Assembly (NCBI GenBank): GCA_030066975.1
Contig: JASJAO010000005.1
Coordinates: 1 to 64,000 of the forward strand
Source of the DNA: Henriciella sp.
GTDB lineage: Bacteria; Pseudomonadota; Alphaproteobacteria; Caulobacterales; Hyphomonadaceae
Length of the DNA stretch: 64,000 bases
Direction of reading: 5' to 3'
This document shows, in pieces, positions 9,022 to 17,287 of the stretch. Both the position numbers and the translations under genes were made by a program. The notes below the pieces were generated by a model, which was not told where the DNA came from, ran no database searches, and was given only the letters and a program-made list of their open reading frames with translations. Each line of letters opens with the position of its first letter. Position 1 is the first letter of the stretch.

Positions 9022-9060
9022 TCTGAGGGGCTCCTATCTTGTTGGGACCGCACACCAACA

Positions 9061-9705
9061 TCAAAATCCAGCCGCGTTCACAGCCGACACGACACCGCGC
9101 GCCATGGCGTCAGGCCATTGGCGCTCAAAGTCTCTGAAGATGCGCTTATAGTTGATCCGCTTGCGCAGCGTTGCCTGGCGCACCAGGACAAACATCACCA
9201 CGCGCACAGTCTTGTTGCCTTTGCGCTGACGATCCACCAGCAGGCCGGTCTTGCCTTTGTCGATCGGTACGAATTGCAGATTGATCGATTTGCTGGCCTT
9301 GGCCGTGTCCAGGGCTGACATCAGCTTGCGCCCGCGACGCTTGCGACGCGGCGCATGCTCTGTCGGGATGGCAACATACTTGCCGCCCGACGTGTTCACG
9401 ATCGTGGCCGGCTCTTCGAACGCAGCCTTGAGCACGGGCGCTTTCGACCAGAACAGGACAGCGGGCTCGAGGGAGTATTGCGCGCCCCCGGGATACGTCC
9501 GCGAGCGCCAGGTTCGCGCCAGACGTTCACCATCCGGAAACCCTTCGCGCACATCGGCGCGCAAGGCGTGCTTACCTTCCCGCTCCATCTCCCGCGCGGC
9601 CATTGTGGCCCCTTTGGCTGTGGCATCGCGCACTGCGCCCATGACCCCATTATAGGTGCCCAGGGTGCGTAAAGCGAGCTTGATGCCTGCGCGGCCCGAC
9701 ACCAT
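9061..9705 (-). CDS. DUF6441-type minor tail protein (gpZ/gp10-like)
   Basis: Encodes 214 residues. The ATG overlaps the preceding stop as TGATG at 9703-9707. Motifs include GAVRDATAKGATMAAREMEREGK, DGERLARTWRSRTYPG and, near the C-terminus, LVRQATLRKRINYKRIFRDFER, a basic stretch characteristic of DUF6441 head-tail proteins (family recognised from memory). It is strongly basic overall. Lambda Z and HK97 gp10-like proteins occupy this position between the head-tail joiner and the tail terminator. Probable role: end of the tail at the head-tail interface. Confidence 0.65.
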   Translation of the reverse strand: MVSGRAGIKLALRTLGTYNGVMGAVRDATAKGATMAAREMEREGKHALRADVREGFPDGERLARTWRSRTYPGGAQYSLEPAVLFWSKAPVLKAAFEEPATIVNTSGGKYVAIPTEHAPRRKRRGRKLMSALDTAKASKSINLQFVPIDKGKTGLLVDRQRKGNKTVRVVMFVLVRQATLRKRINYKRIFRDFERQWPDAMARGVVSAVNAAGF

Positions 9706-10037
9706 CAGGTGAGTTTCCGCAGCCTGATCGACCAGACCAGTCGGTCGGCATCGTCGCTGGCAGGATCATCGAGCACCGTGTAGCGCGCACCCGATCCCAG
9801 CACCTCACCCACTTCGATCAAAGCGCCGTCAAGCAGCTGAGGCACCTCGCTGCGCCGGAGCTCCGCGCGGCGACCGTCCGGCATGATTGTCTCACCGCCG
9901 CCAAATCCGCCAATCAGCATCTCCTCACCGATCCAAAGCAGCTTGCAGGGACTGGCCGCGCCATCGGGGTCGAACCAGGCTGCGACACCGAAGGCTTCAA
10001 AACTGGCATCAACCGCGATCGCGGCGAGCGTGGACAT
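9705..10037 (-). CDS. Head-tail joining protein (gpFII-like)
   Basis: Encodes 110 residues. The first half is hydrophobic/beta (SFEAFGVAAWFDPDGA) and the second contains RYTVLDDPASDDADRLVWSIRLRKL. The terminal alternation of Leu/Arg (WSIRLRKLT) and the length fit lambda FII and related head-tail attachment proteins, which sit on the connector and dock the tail. It is translationally coupled to the DUF6441 gene. Family assignment is from position and shape rather than a clear signature. Confidence 0.5.
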   Translation of the reverse strand: MSTLAAIAVDASFEAFGVAAWFDPDGAASPCKLLWIGEEMLIGGFGGGETIMPDGRRAELRRSEVPQLLDGALIEVGEVLGSGARYTVLDDPASDDADRLVWSIRLRKLT

Positions 10038-10043
10038 TGGGGC

Positions 10044-10808
10044 TTAAGCCTGTTCGCCCGCCGGATCCGCCGCTGGCTCGGGCGTCTCTTGCGACACGCC
10101 TGCCTCGGTGAGCTGCTTTTGCAGCGCAGCGATCTGGTTTTCCTGATCGGTGATGGTGACCCCCGCCCGCTGGTTGAGCTCTTTCATCTCCGCCGCAGAG
10201 GCCTCGAGGCTTTCGTATTCGGTTTTCAAAGCCTCGAGATCGGTGCCGAGCTGGTTGCGCTCTTCGGTCAGGGCAGTCACCTGCCCCTGCAGGGTTTTGA
10301 CTTGCTCATCGGCCTCAGCCGTCGCCTTGGCGGTTTTTTCCGCATCTGTCTTGAGCGTCGCGAGCTCTTCACCGAGTGCTTTGGCTTCAGCCTGCGCGGT
10401 ATCGCGCTGACGCCCGAGCTCGACGGCTTTTGCCGCTTCAGCCTTCAGGCCTGCGAGCTGTTGCTGCAGGGCGGCCACCTGCTTGAACGCGTCGTCACGC
10501 GCAACCTGCATCTTGGCCACTTCGCCCGCATTGGTGTTTGCAGCCGCCATGGAGGCGTTGAGGGCTTGTAGATCTGCGAGCTCTTTGCGTAACGCTTCGA
10601 CGACAGTCACCGAGCTTCCAAGGCTTGACGGTTTCGGCTCGACCTTTGGGCCGATCCAACCCAATCGCTTGTACTTTTCGAAACGGGCGGCGCCGACCTT
10701 GCCCTCACCAAGTTTCTTTGCGGTGACCGGGTCGCCAATCGGGATTTGAACCTGCTTCTTGCCAACCTGCACGGTGATGTTGCTGTATGCGACGATGGTT
10801 TCAGCCAT
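10044..10808 (-). CDS. Coiled-coil phage protein after the major capsid gene (gpFI position)
   Basis: Encodes 254 residues. Residues 1-55 form a small folded domain (TVQVGKKQVQIPIGDPVTAKKLGEG ... RFEKYKRLGWIGP). Residues 65-240 are an almost unbroken heptad coiled coil, rich in Ala/Glu/Lys/Gln (for example LKAEAAKAVELGRQRDTAQ). It lies between the capsid gene and the head-tail joiner, where lambda FI, a packaging helper, is encoded. It has no sequence resemblance to FI that I can see. It could be a packaging helper, internal head protein or scaffold-like factor. Confidence 0.55.
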   Translation of the reverse strand: MAETIVAYSNITVQVGKKQVQIPIGDPVTAKKLGEGKVGAARFEKYKRLGWIGPKVEPKPSSLGSSVTVVEALRKELADLQALNASMAAANTNAGEVAKMQVARDDAFKQVAALQQQLAGLKAEAAKAVELGRQRDTAQAEAKALGEELATLKTDAEKTAKATAEADEQVKTLQGQVTALTEERNQLGTDLEALKTEYESLEASAAEMKELNQRAGVTITDQENQIAALQKQLTEAGVSQETPEPAADPAGEQA

Positions 10809-10899
10809 GTTTGTGGCTCCTTTTGTTTCCTTGGCCGGATCCGCTCCGGATCAGACGCCGCCCGCACGCGCAGGCGACGCCAACATCCGGACCGAACCG

Positions 10900-11922
10900 C
10901 TACATGGCGATTTGGGCTGTGGCTCCGATTTTCTTCAGGACCGAGATCGGGTTGGATTGGGTCTTTAGCTCGATGCCTTCACCGTGCTTCAACACCTCTG
11001 GAGAGACGTACAATTCTTGCCCGATCGTGTTCACTTCGCGCATATCGTGGGCCGGTGCAAAGAAGGTCTCCCAGCCAGAGCGCATGCCCGCCGGGAATGC
11101 ATAGCCGACATTTTCTTCAATCAGCTTTTCCGACGTCGAACCATCCGCCAACACCACGTTTCCAAAGTACTCGACGAAGGTCAGGTTCTGGAACTCAAAG
11201 GTCCGACCGTACATACCGCCGCGCTTCTCGCGCGTCATGTTTGCAAGCGCCGCAGCCGCGGTGTGGTTCAGCCAGTACTCTTTCACCAATGGATGACCCA
11301 CAAGCCGGTTGAAAGCCGTGCTATCGCAGACGACCTGAACCGAGGTCATGGTCTCGCCAAGAAGGTTCTCTGTCACGTGATTGAAAATGTGACTGCAATT
11401 ACTGATAAAATCAGCGTTCGCGTTTTCCAGGTCTAGGTCAAAGACTTTCTGAGTCAGGTCGAACGTTTGATAGAGGTCCAAGAGTGTCTCACCGGCACCG
11501 TCCAGGACAAGCCCCTTAAGGGCCCCGACTCGGAGATACTCCAGCGTCTGGTCGTGCGGCAAGCGTGTTTCCTCAAGACGCTGGTTCAGCGCGTCCTCGA
11601 CAGTCATGCCAACCAGCTGACCGTTCTGCACTCGCTCGAGATTTTGCACATCCGCTGGCGTGAGCAGATCCTCCAATGGAAAATGCGGGATCTCGATCAG
11701 CTTGGCCTCATCAGAGAGCCGCTGGTGTTTCGCCGCCTGCCCGCCTCGCGGCGTCGCAGGGAGCACCTTGACCACAGACCCCTGAACATCAATTCGAACA
11801 TAGGTTTCGGGAATCCCGCGACCAGGCGAGACGTTCATGTCGCCGAGCAGACCATAGGTGTTCGGCACATTGTTGATGGCTTGGGTAAGGCCATAGGCGG
11901 TGTAAGCAAAATTGAATGGCAT
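10900..11922 (-). CDS. Major capsid protein, lambda gpE family
   Basis: Encodes 340 residues, the usual length of the lambda E family (341). It starts MPFNFAYTAYGLTQAINN after AAGGAT. E-family features: an N-terminal arm, FPLEDLLTPADVQNLERVQN, a central LEYLRVGALKGLVLDGAG, and a C-terminal axial-domain-like stretch VGYAFPAGMRSGWETFFAPAHDMREVNT. The next gene upstream is the decoration protein, as in lambda D-E. An intrinsic-terminator-like hairpin sits between the two genes (11951-11982). Forms the icosahedral shell. Confidence 0.9.
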   Translation of the reverse strand: MPFNFAYTAYGLTQAINNVPNTYGLLGDMNVSPGRGIPETYVRIDVQGSVVKVLPATPRGGQAAKHQRLSDEAKLIEIPHFPLEDLLTPADVQNLERVQNGQLVGMTVEDALNQRLEETRLPHDQTLEYLRVGALKGLVLDGAGETLLDLYQTFDLTQKVFDLDLENANADFISNCSHIFNHVTENLLGETMTSVQVVCDSTAFNRLVGHPLVKEYWLNHTAAAALANMTREKRGGMYGRTFEFQNLTFVEYFGNVVLADGSTSEKLIEENVGYAFPAGMRSGWETFFAPAHDMREVNTIGQELYVSPEVLKHGEGIELKTQSNPISVLKKIGATAQIAM

Positions 11923-11950
11923 TGCGGGTGATCCTTGTAATGCGGTTTTA

Positions 11951-11982
11951 AAAGAAAACCCCGCTCACAGAGGTGAACGGGG
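11951..11982 (-). terminator. Terminator-like hairpin between gpD and gpE genes
   Basis: On the minus strand the sequence reads CCCCGTTCAC, loop CTCT, GTGAGCGGGG, then TTTTCTTTT. The stem has 10 positions with a single mismatch, and a T-rich tract follows directly. It matches a Rho-independent terminator, or an RNA-protecting hairpin, placed after the decoration gene and 29 bp before the capsid ATG. Confidence 0.75.
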
Positions 11983-12017
11983 CGCACCCGCACGGCGCGG
12001 GAGGGTGTAGGTTGGAG

Positions 12018-12398
12018 TTAACGGGCGAGGATGTGTTTGGCCTCGAGGCTGGCGATGTAAGCGGCCTGGGCTGCCGCATCACCGTCCATAACGAGTTTTG
12101 ACTTATCGACAGTGCCGAGACGCCGCATGGCGACGGTTCTCACGGCATCGCCCCCCGCAGGGATCTCGACCTCGCGAACAAGGACACAGTCCGCGACAGC
12201 CAGGCCATCGGTATCACCGACCGCAACGGCGCGGAAAGACCCCGGCGTTGCTGTCAGCTGACCGAGCACCTGCCCCGGTTTGTACGACGTCGCAGCGGCA
12301 TCCCCGGGAATGGTGATCGCCTCCAAAGACATTTCATCACTGACTTTGCCTTTAACGATCCAGCTTTCAGTCAGCGGCTGCTTGAATGTTTCGACCAT
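12018..12398 (-). CDS. Head decoration protein, lambda gpD family
   Basis: Encodes 126 residues (lambda D has 110), preceded by AAAGGA. The N-terminus is flexible. The core YKPGQVLGQLTATPGSFRAVAVGDTDGLAVADCVLVREVEIPAG has the beta-rich pattern and the G-x-V-L-G motif of the family. The C-terminal helix VMDGDAAAQAAYIASLEAKHIL also matches gpD. It sits directly upstream of the E-type capsid gene. It trimerises on the expanded capsid and stabilises it. Confidence 0.85.
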   Translation of the reverse strand: MVETFKQPLTESWIVKGKVSDEMSLEAITIPGDAAATSYKPGQVLGQLTATPGSFRAVAVGDTDGLAVADCVLVREVEIPAGGDAVRTVAMRRLGTVDKSKLVMDGDAAAQAAYIASLEAKHILAR

Positions 12399-12448
12399 CA
12401 GTTTGGTCCTTTCTCAAATTATGTGCGTTGAAGTGAGTTTGGGCGACG

Positions 12449-13090
12449 CTAAGCGCGCTCGCGCATTTTAATCGCCGAGGCGATCAGACGCTCATCCGGG
12501 CTCTGCGCGCTGCGCCGCGCTCCGGCATTGCTGCCGACATCCGGATCGCTGATCTTGACCCCGGATTTGGCAGACGCTTTGAGCGTGGCTTTCGCCGCCT
12601 TGACGGACATGCGGGTTTCAAACGCCAGATGGTTGGCGAGCGGGCCACGGCCCTTAGCCTCTTTGCAGTTCAAAATCGCCTGAGCACGGGCGAGCGCCTT
12701 CTTTTCATCCTCTTCCGCGTCTGGATCTTCCTCAGCATCAGGGTCGGTCTCTTCCGCGTCCGGGTCGTCCTCTTCGGCATCCGGATCCGTCTCTTCTGCA
12801 TCAGGATCTGTTTCCTCTGCATCTGGATCGGTCTCTTGCGCATCAGGATCCTTTTCCTCGGCATCCGGATCGTCTTCCATGTCCTTCTTTTCGGCTTTGA
12901 CCTGCATCTCCAGAATCTTGACGGCACGCGAAATCCGGTAGTCTGCCTGAGCTTTCGTGTTGGTCAGGCAATCACCGGCGCGGTGACCGTCCGGCAAGAT
13001 GGCCAGCGCATCAGCGGTGCGATCGCCTTCCGTGCCTTTGCCGAGCAGTTTGGCGAGCGCCCGCTGCGCGACGGATTTTTTCTTCGACAT
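12449..13090 (-). CDS. Acidic-repeat scaffold-like head assembly protein
   Basis: Encodes 213 residues from the ATG at 13090 (MSKKKSVAQRALAKLLGKG). Residues 73-128 contain eight copies of a DPDAEE(T/D/K) unit, one written DPDAQET (DNA 12707-12874). The segment after the repeats, ILNCKEAKGRGPLANHLAFETRMSVKAAKATLKA, resembles the C-terminal extension often fused to phage S49/ClpP-type head proteases, probably the scaffold portion. Here the upstream protease lacks that extension and it forms its own gene. Inferred role: internal scaffold, cleaved or expelled during maturation; the acidic repeat could act as a DNA-mimic spacer. The D and E genes follow. Confidence 0.55.
   Translation of the reverse strand: MSKKKSVAQRALAKLLGKGTEGDRTADALAILPDGHRAGDCLTNTKAQADYRISRAVKILEMQVKAEKKDMEDDPDAEEKDPDAQETDPDAEETDPDAEETDPDAEEDDPDAEETDPDAEEDPDAEEDEKKALARAQAILNCKEAKGRGPLANHLAFETRMSVKAAKATLKASAKSGVKISDPDVGSNAGARRSAQSPDERLIASAIKMRERA
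12707..12874 (-). repeat. In-frame tandem repeat coding for DPDAEE-type units
   Basis: About eight tandem copies, mostly 21 bp (one 18 bp), encode DPDAEE plus one variable residue (residues 73-128 of the scaffold-like protein). The copies differ at synonymous positions, so the array is old enough to have drifted at the DNA level while the peptide is kept. Confidence 0.85.
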
Positions 13091-13239
13091 GGGTATACTC
13101 CTTTGGTGTCGGTTTCGGCATTGGCCCCGCCGCGGGGAAGTCATTTACACAAATGGCCCTGGTCCCCCGCGTGAGCCGCCCCGCGATGTTGGGACCATTG
13201 GGGTGGTTGGGTGGGCGCGCGAGCCCTGAGAAACAGTCT

Positions 13240-14166
13240 TTAATCAGCGACCATGGCGACCAGATCCGCGAAGGCTTCGCGCTCTGTCGTCACTTCATCG
13301 ATCAGGCCGATCGCCAGCGCCGAATGCGCCGGATCATCATGATCGGCATCGAAGATCCGGGCCTCAGTGGCCAGCGATGTCTGCGCCGTCATCATGGGCC
13401 GTCCGAGCTCAACCGCCTCAACAAACTGCCGTCCAGATTGATCGACCATGGCCTGCAAATTGGTGACCGCCTCGTCATCGAGCGGTTTGAAACTCGCAAA
13501 TTCCGTCTTGCGGGCCCCGAACTGGATAGGGGTCACTTTATAGCCCCAGCGTTCCATTGCGGCAGACTCGTCAAAATGCAGGATGACCGCACCAATAGAG
13601 CCAATAGCGGCATCAGGTCCAGCTGTGATCCAATCGGCCTGCGACCCGATCCAGTAAGCGGCGCTGGCGCAATAGCGGCAATGCACGTGAACCGGCTTGC
13701 CGCCTGCCTGGGCACGGTTGTCGCGGATCAGTTTTGCGATCGTCCAGAGCCCTTCCGAGACCAGGCCGCCTGGGCTCTGCATGGTGATGAAGACCGCCCG
13801 CACGCGCGGATCCGCAAAGGCGAGCGTGAGCGCTGCCTCGATCGTGTCATAGCCATGCCACCACCAGTCGCCAGAGCCCCAGCCTTCCGGATAGAGCGAG
13901 CTGTCAATGTTCAGGATGGCGACGCCGTCTTTCAGGGTCATGCCCCAATCGAGCACCTCGTCAGAGTCACCCATCCAGAGCGGGGCATAGGCCACCGCCT
14001 CGGTGCGCGGTTCGGCATTTGCGAACCGGGTTCGCTTTTTGGTTTCGCCGGGTCCGCCCCGCACCTCTCCGACCAGGTTGGCCAATTGCTCTGCCGCCGC
14101 AGGCGTGAGCAGAAGCGGACGTTCGGTCAGGGTTGCGAGCCCGGCCCGCAAAAAGGATGGAAGCAT
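13240..14166 (-). CDS. Phage head maturation protease, S49 (SppA/gpC-like)
   Basis: Encodes 308 residues. Motifs: LNIDSSLYPEGWGSGDWWWHGYDTI, then DPRVRAVFITMQSPGGLVSEGLW (residues about 118-140), the strand and Gly-rich turn of S49 enzymes, and VHCRYCASAAYWIGSQAD, the S-x-x-Y-W region carrying the probable nucleophilic Ser. The ATG lies just before the portal stop in this direction, matching the lambda B-C order. Unlike many family members it lacks the C-terminal scaffold extension; the next gene supplies a similar sequence. It probably cleaves scaffold and portal during prohead maturation. Confidence 0.85.
   Translation of the reverse strand: MLPSFLRAGLATLTERPLLLTPAAAEQLANLVGEVRGGPGETKKRTRFANAEPRTEAVAYAPLWMGDSDEVLDWGMTLKDGVAILNIDSSLYPEGWGSGDWWWHGYDTIEAALTLAFADPRVRAVFITMQSPGGLVSEGLWTIAKLIRDNRAQAGGKPVHVHCRYCASAAYWIGSQADWITAGPDAAIGSIGAVILHFDESAAMERWGYKVTPIQFGARKTEFASFKPLDDEAVTNLQAMVDQSGRQFVEAVELGRPMMTAQTSLATEARIFDADHDDPAHSALAIGLIDEVTTEREAFADLVAMVAD
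14021..14042 (+). repeat. Palindrome GCGAACCGGGTTCGC with T-tract (copy 1)
   Basis: A 7+1+7 palindrome (14021-14035) followed by TTTTTGG. The full 22-bp string recurs exactly, on the other strand, at 31136-31157. Here it lies inside the protease gene. Confidence 0.8.
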
Positions 14167-14168
14167 GA

Positions 14169-15800
14169 TTATGCCGCCTCGTTCTGGGTTTGCGGTTCGG
14201 GCTCAGGTTCTGACCCCATCGCCAGCGCGGCCGCTTCAGCGAGCGACTTCGGCTCCGGCAGGCCGAGGCGTTCTCGCAAGCGCTTCTCGCGAGCTTGCTG
14301 AATCTGATTGTGCTTCCAGTGACCACCTTGACGAGCAGTGACTTTTTGCAGGGTTGTCATACCGTTTTCAAGCTCAATTGCCGCGCCGGTTGGCTCTTTG
14401 ACAGGATCGATCCAGCCTCGCCCGGGACCGAGCCACTCGCCCTTCAGCCAGGCCATGGGCCGCTGATACAAATCTGGAACCCCTTCAGGTGCCTCGATCT
14501 CGCCGCTCATCAGCGCGTCCTCGAGCACACTCAACAGGACCGGCGTAGCGATCTTGGCTTTGAACAGATCCAGGAAGCTCTCAACCGAGCGGTAGACCTC
14601 GATCAGACCAGCGCGGGCACTGGAATAATTGGTGCCGGTATAGTCCATGCTGAGCTGTTCATAAGTCAGGTCCAGGGCCGAGGCCATGTGACGGACAAAG
14701 ACCCGGGTAAAGGCCTCCATATCGCCGCCATTCCGGCTCGCGGTGACCATTTCGACCCGCTCGGTCGGGAACAGTTTGGAGATCCGGGTGCCATCCATCA
14801 TGCGCGGGCCGTTCGGGCCATAGTACGCACTGCTGGCGTCGGCAAATTTTTTCATATCATCGACGTCCAGCGCGTCCTCGATACTGCCCGCTTTCTTGTC
14901 GGAATAGATGACCATGGCCATCATGGCGTGAACCAGAGCGGACTGGATCTCGGCCTCTTCACGCATGTTGAGTGATTTGAACCGACCCAGAATGGCCATG
15001 AGCGCGCTCCAGCCGCGGCGCTCACCGGCCCGTTCCTTACGGCGCAGGTGGAGCACAATGGGACGGCCATGCGGCTGTCGATACGGCAAGCGCGACCAGG
15101 TAAAACTGTCTATGCCGGTCAGCGTCCAGTCGTTCGGATGACCATTGCGGACATGAATGGCCGTCACATGGCGGCCATTGGTCTCAATCCCCGCGATCAG
15201 GTTTTCTGTGTCCGGCGCATCATTCGGATTGCTGACCCGGTCCGGATCGATGACGTGCAGACTGGTCCGGAGCGGGAAGCCGTAAAGCGGATTATCGTCC
15301 CAACGCAGCACAGCAAAGGCCTCATTGTCGCGAAAATAGTGGCGCGCCATCAGATTGCACAGCCCGCCCCAGCTTTCATCACCTTCCCAATCGCAACGGC
15401 TCAACGGATCCTCGGCCCAATCGGTCCAGACACGTTCAATCTGATCCGCGAGCACGTCAGCGTCCTCTTGGTCGATCCCCAGTTCCTCAGCGTCCGGCTG
15501 CGAGGTAAAACGCAGGCCTTGCTGACCAACCGTCATATCCAGTTTGCGATTGATCCCGGCAACCACCAGGCCTTCATTGCGCTCAAGATCCCGTGCCCGG
15601 GCGACAGCCGCGTCACGACCGCGATACTTGTGCTCCTGGTCGGCAGGCGTCAGCGACGGATGCCAACCGCCGAAGATCTGACCACGGCCAGTCGCAGATT
15701 CTGCGATCGCGGCCTGTTTGGCAGGCACCCTCTCGCCAGAGGCTTTGCGACGGCGTACACGTTTCAGCGCCGTGGATTTAGCGGTGTTGAGTACCGGCAT
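14169..15800 (-). CDS. Phage portal protein, lambda gpB family
   Basis: Encodes 543 residues (lambda B has 533). Family features: N-terminal RGRDAAVARARDLERNEGLVVAGINRKLDMTVG, central HVIDPDRVSNP and IVLHLRRKERAGERRGWSALMAIL, then the clip/stem region with DLTYEQLSMDYTGTNYSSARAGLIE, a highly conserved lambda-portal motif. The ring forms the head vertex through which DNA is packaged and the connector attaches. It is followed by the S49 protease as in lambda B-C. In lambda gpW is directly upstream; here a methylase cargo block intervenes. Confidence 0.9.
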   Translation of the reverse strand: MPVLNTAKSTALKRVRRRKASGERVPAKQAAIAESATGRGQIFGGWHPSLTPADQEHKYRGRDAAVARARDLERNEGLVVAGINRKLDMTVGQQGLRFTSQPDAEELGIDQEDADVLADQIERVWTDWAEDPLSRCDWEGDESWGGLCNLMARHYFRDNEAFAVLRWDDNPLYGFPLRTSLHVIDPDRVSNPNDAPDTENLIAGIETNGRHVTAIHVRNGHPNDWTLTGIDSFTWSRLPYRQPHGRPIVLHLRRKERAGERRGWSALMAILGRFKSLNMREEAEIQSALVHAMMAMVIYSDKKAGSIEDALDVDDMKKFADASSAYYGPNGPRMMDGTRISKLFPTERVEMVTASRNGGDMEAFTRVFVRHMASALDLTYEQLSMDYTGTNYSSARAGLIEVYRSVESFLDLFKAKIATPVLLSVLEDALMSGEIEAPEGVPDLYQRPMAWLKGEWLGPGRGWIDPVKEPTGAAIELENGMTTLQKVTARQGGHWKHNQIQQAREKRLRERLGLPEPKSLAEAAALAMGSEPEPEPQTQNEAA

Positions 15801-15810
15801 CGCAGCCTCC

Positions 15811-16011
15811 CTATTCTGACTGTTGGACCTGCGCTTCTAGGAAGGGAAACAATGCGGTCGCCATCATGGCCGCGTGCTCACCTACCGTCGCCTTCTCTCT
15901 AAGCGCTTTGGCCTGCACAAAATTCGGATCTTCAGCCAGCGCTTCTTCTTCGTAACGCGCGATGGCACGAGCCAGTGAGACGGGATCAATTTGAACGGTT
16001 CTAAGCGTCAT
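15811..16011 (-). CDS. Small hypothetical phage protein
   Basis: Encodes 66 residues from the ATG at 16011 (MTLRTVQIDPVSLARAIARYEEEALAEDPN), with GGAG about 9 bases upstream. A TTG five codons earlier is the only alternative. Helical, no signal or membrane segment. It lies 10 bp before the portal start and 26 bp after the methylase stop, so it is probably co-transcribed with the head genes. Function unknown. Confidence 0.55.
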   Translation of the reverse strand: MTLRTVQIDPVSLARAIARYEEEALAEDPNFVQAKALREKATVGEHAAMMATALFPFLEAQVQQSE

Positions 16012-16037
16012 GGCGCAACTCTCCAAAAGGCGAAAGA

Positions 16038-16865
16038 TTAAAGCAATTTCTTGTGGCCGAGATCGCTGGTGATGATGAGCTCATTCGCTTCCGTGCCCGC
16101 GCCGCCTGCGATTGAAAAACGGTGCGAGACCGGGATCAGCACAGCCCAATCGAATAGCGCGCGGATCTCTGGCACGTCATTGATTGAGAAAATGAACTTG
16201 CCCTCTATGGTCTGCAGCCGCGCGGCCAGCGTTTCGAAATCGTCTCGTGAAAACACATCCGGTCCATAATCGGTCTCGCCATTCCAATAGGGTGGATCGA
16301 GATAGAAAAGTGTGCCCGGCTTGTCATAGCGGGTGATAAACTCGCCATAGGGCAAACGCTCGATCACTACCCCTGACAGGCGTTCATGCAGATCCTGCAG
16401 CATCGGCACAATCCGCGTCACATCAAAGCGCGATGGCTTGGTCGCATCCACGCCAAACGACCGGCCCGTCACTTTGCCGCCATAGGCCATGCGCTGAAGG
16501 TACAAAAAGCGCGCAGACCGCTCCAAATCGGTGAGCGTGTCCGGATCGGTGTCGATCAGACGTTCAAACTCGGCACGGCTGGCCACCTGGTATCGCAGCA
16601 TCTCCGAGAAGGCCACGAAATGCCGCTGCAGAACGCGAAAGAAGGTCGAGACGTCCCTTGAGATATCATTGATCACTTCGACTTTTGGGCGAGACCGGCG
16701 GCGTAAGAACACCCCGCCCATCCCAACAAAGACCTCGGCATAGGTCACGTGATCGGTGGTTTCGATCAGCTGACAAAGCTGGTCGGCCAGATTTTTCTTG
16801 CCACCGAGATAAGGCGCAGCCGGCGAAACCGAGCGTACAGGCGTAGACTCCATAGCAGGTTTCAT
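16038..16865 (-). CDS. D12-class DNA adenine methylase (Dam-like)
   Basis: Encodes 275 residues from the ATG at 16865; ATG 16853 is also possible, and the frame is open upstream to 17009 without conserved features. D12/Dam signature: PAAPYLGGKK (residues 15-24), the SAM-binding FVGMGG (46-51) and the catalytic DPPYW (190-194). The C-terminal REVRALFDW-like region and NELIITS fit the family. It would transfer a methyl group to N6 of adenine; the target site cannot be read from sequence. It interrupts the lambda-like order between gpW and portal, so it is probably a cargo (moron) gene. It may protect phage DNA or change host regulation. Confidence 0.9.
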   Translation of the reverse strand: MKPAMESTPVRSVSPAAPYLGGKKNLADQLCQLIETTDHVTYAEVFVGMGGVFLRRRSRPKVEVINDISRDVSTFFRVLQRHFVAFSEMLRYQVASRAEFERLIDTDPDTLTDLERSARFLYLQRMAYGGKVTGRSFGVDATKPSRFDVTRIVPMLQDLHERLSGVVIERLPYGEFITRYDKPGTLFYLDPPYWNGETDYGPDVFSRDDFETLAARLQTIEGKFIFSINDVPEIRALFDWAVLIPVSHRFSIAGGAGTEANELIITSDLGHKKLL

Positions 16866-17094
16866 TTCTATTGCCGCGACCAGGTCGACTGGTGGCGGGA
16901 TGGTGAAACGCGACGGCGTTTCAGTGTGGGCTCTGACCAGCCCGGCCCGGAGCGTTGGCGCGCTCCAGCCCCCGTCTCGTCGGGGAAATCGTGTCGCGGG
17001 CGATTGCACAGCGTTCCCATCCGGCGCAGCCCATGTCTGGGCGGCTCATCAGCACTTGTTGCCAAAATGGTTCGGCTTCACATCCGTCTTGCCT

Positions 17095-17264
17095 TGACTG
17101 TCACCAGTCGCAGCTCAACCCGGCCTGCCTGTCAAAACAGGGGACCGGATGCTGGGCACCTTGCGAGTTCACCCAGACCCGCCTTCGGGTATTCTGTATG
17201 CAGACGCGCGAGTACCGGCGCGTGCCTGCAAATCCTGCCGGTTCAGGGTGGGCCACCGCAAAGC
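17095..17264. other. Non-coding stretch dense in short hairpins upstream of dam
   Basis: Between the methylase start and the hypothetical gene at 17288 there are about 420 bp with no convincing gene. Within 17095-17264 several hairpins follow one another: GACTG/CAGTC (loop TCAC, GTGA on the minus strand, a GNRA-type loop), CCTGT/ACAGG, CTGGG/CCCAG, ACCCG/CGGGT, ACCGGC/GCCGGT and CCGC/GCGG. On the minus strand this would be the leader of the methylase mRNA. It could be a structured leader, a small RNA or a decayed gene. Confidence 0.4.
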
Positions 17265-17287
17265 GGATTTACGGCCCTTGAAAATAG

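Noticed and set aside
12707-12874. CRISPR-like array
   Set aside because: The copies are contiguous, without spacers, and encode a regular peptide repeat in frame.
16866-17009. Longer N-terminus for the Dam-like methylase
   Set aside because: The added residues show no conserved motif; the family pattern starts near the ATG at 16865.
16955-17281. Plus-strand frame with many cysteines opposite the methylase leader
   Set aside because: Opposite to the local gene direction, with no ribosome site or family pattern; the Cys come from the hairpin-rich GC sequence.
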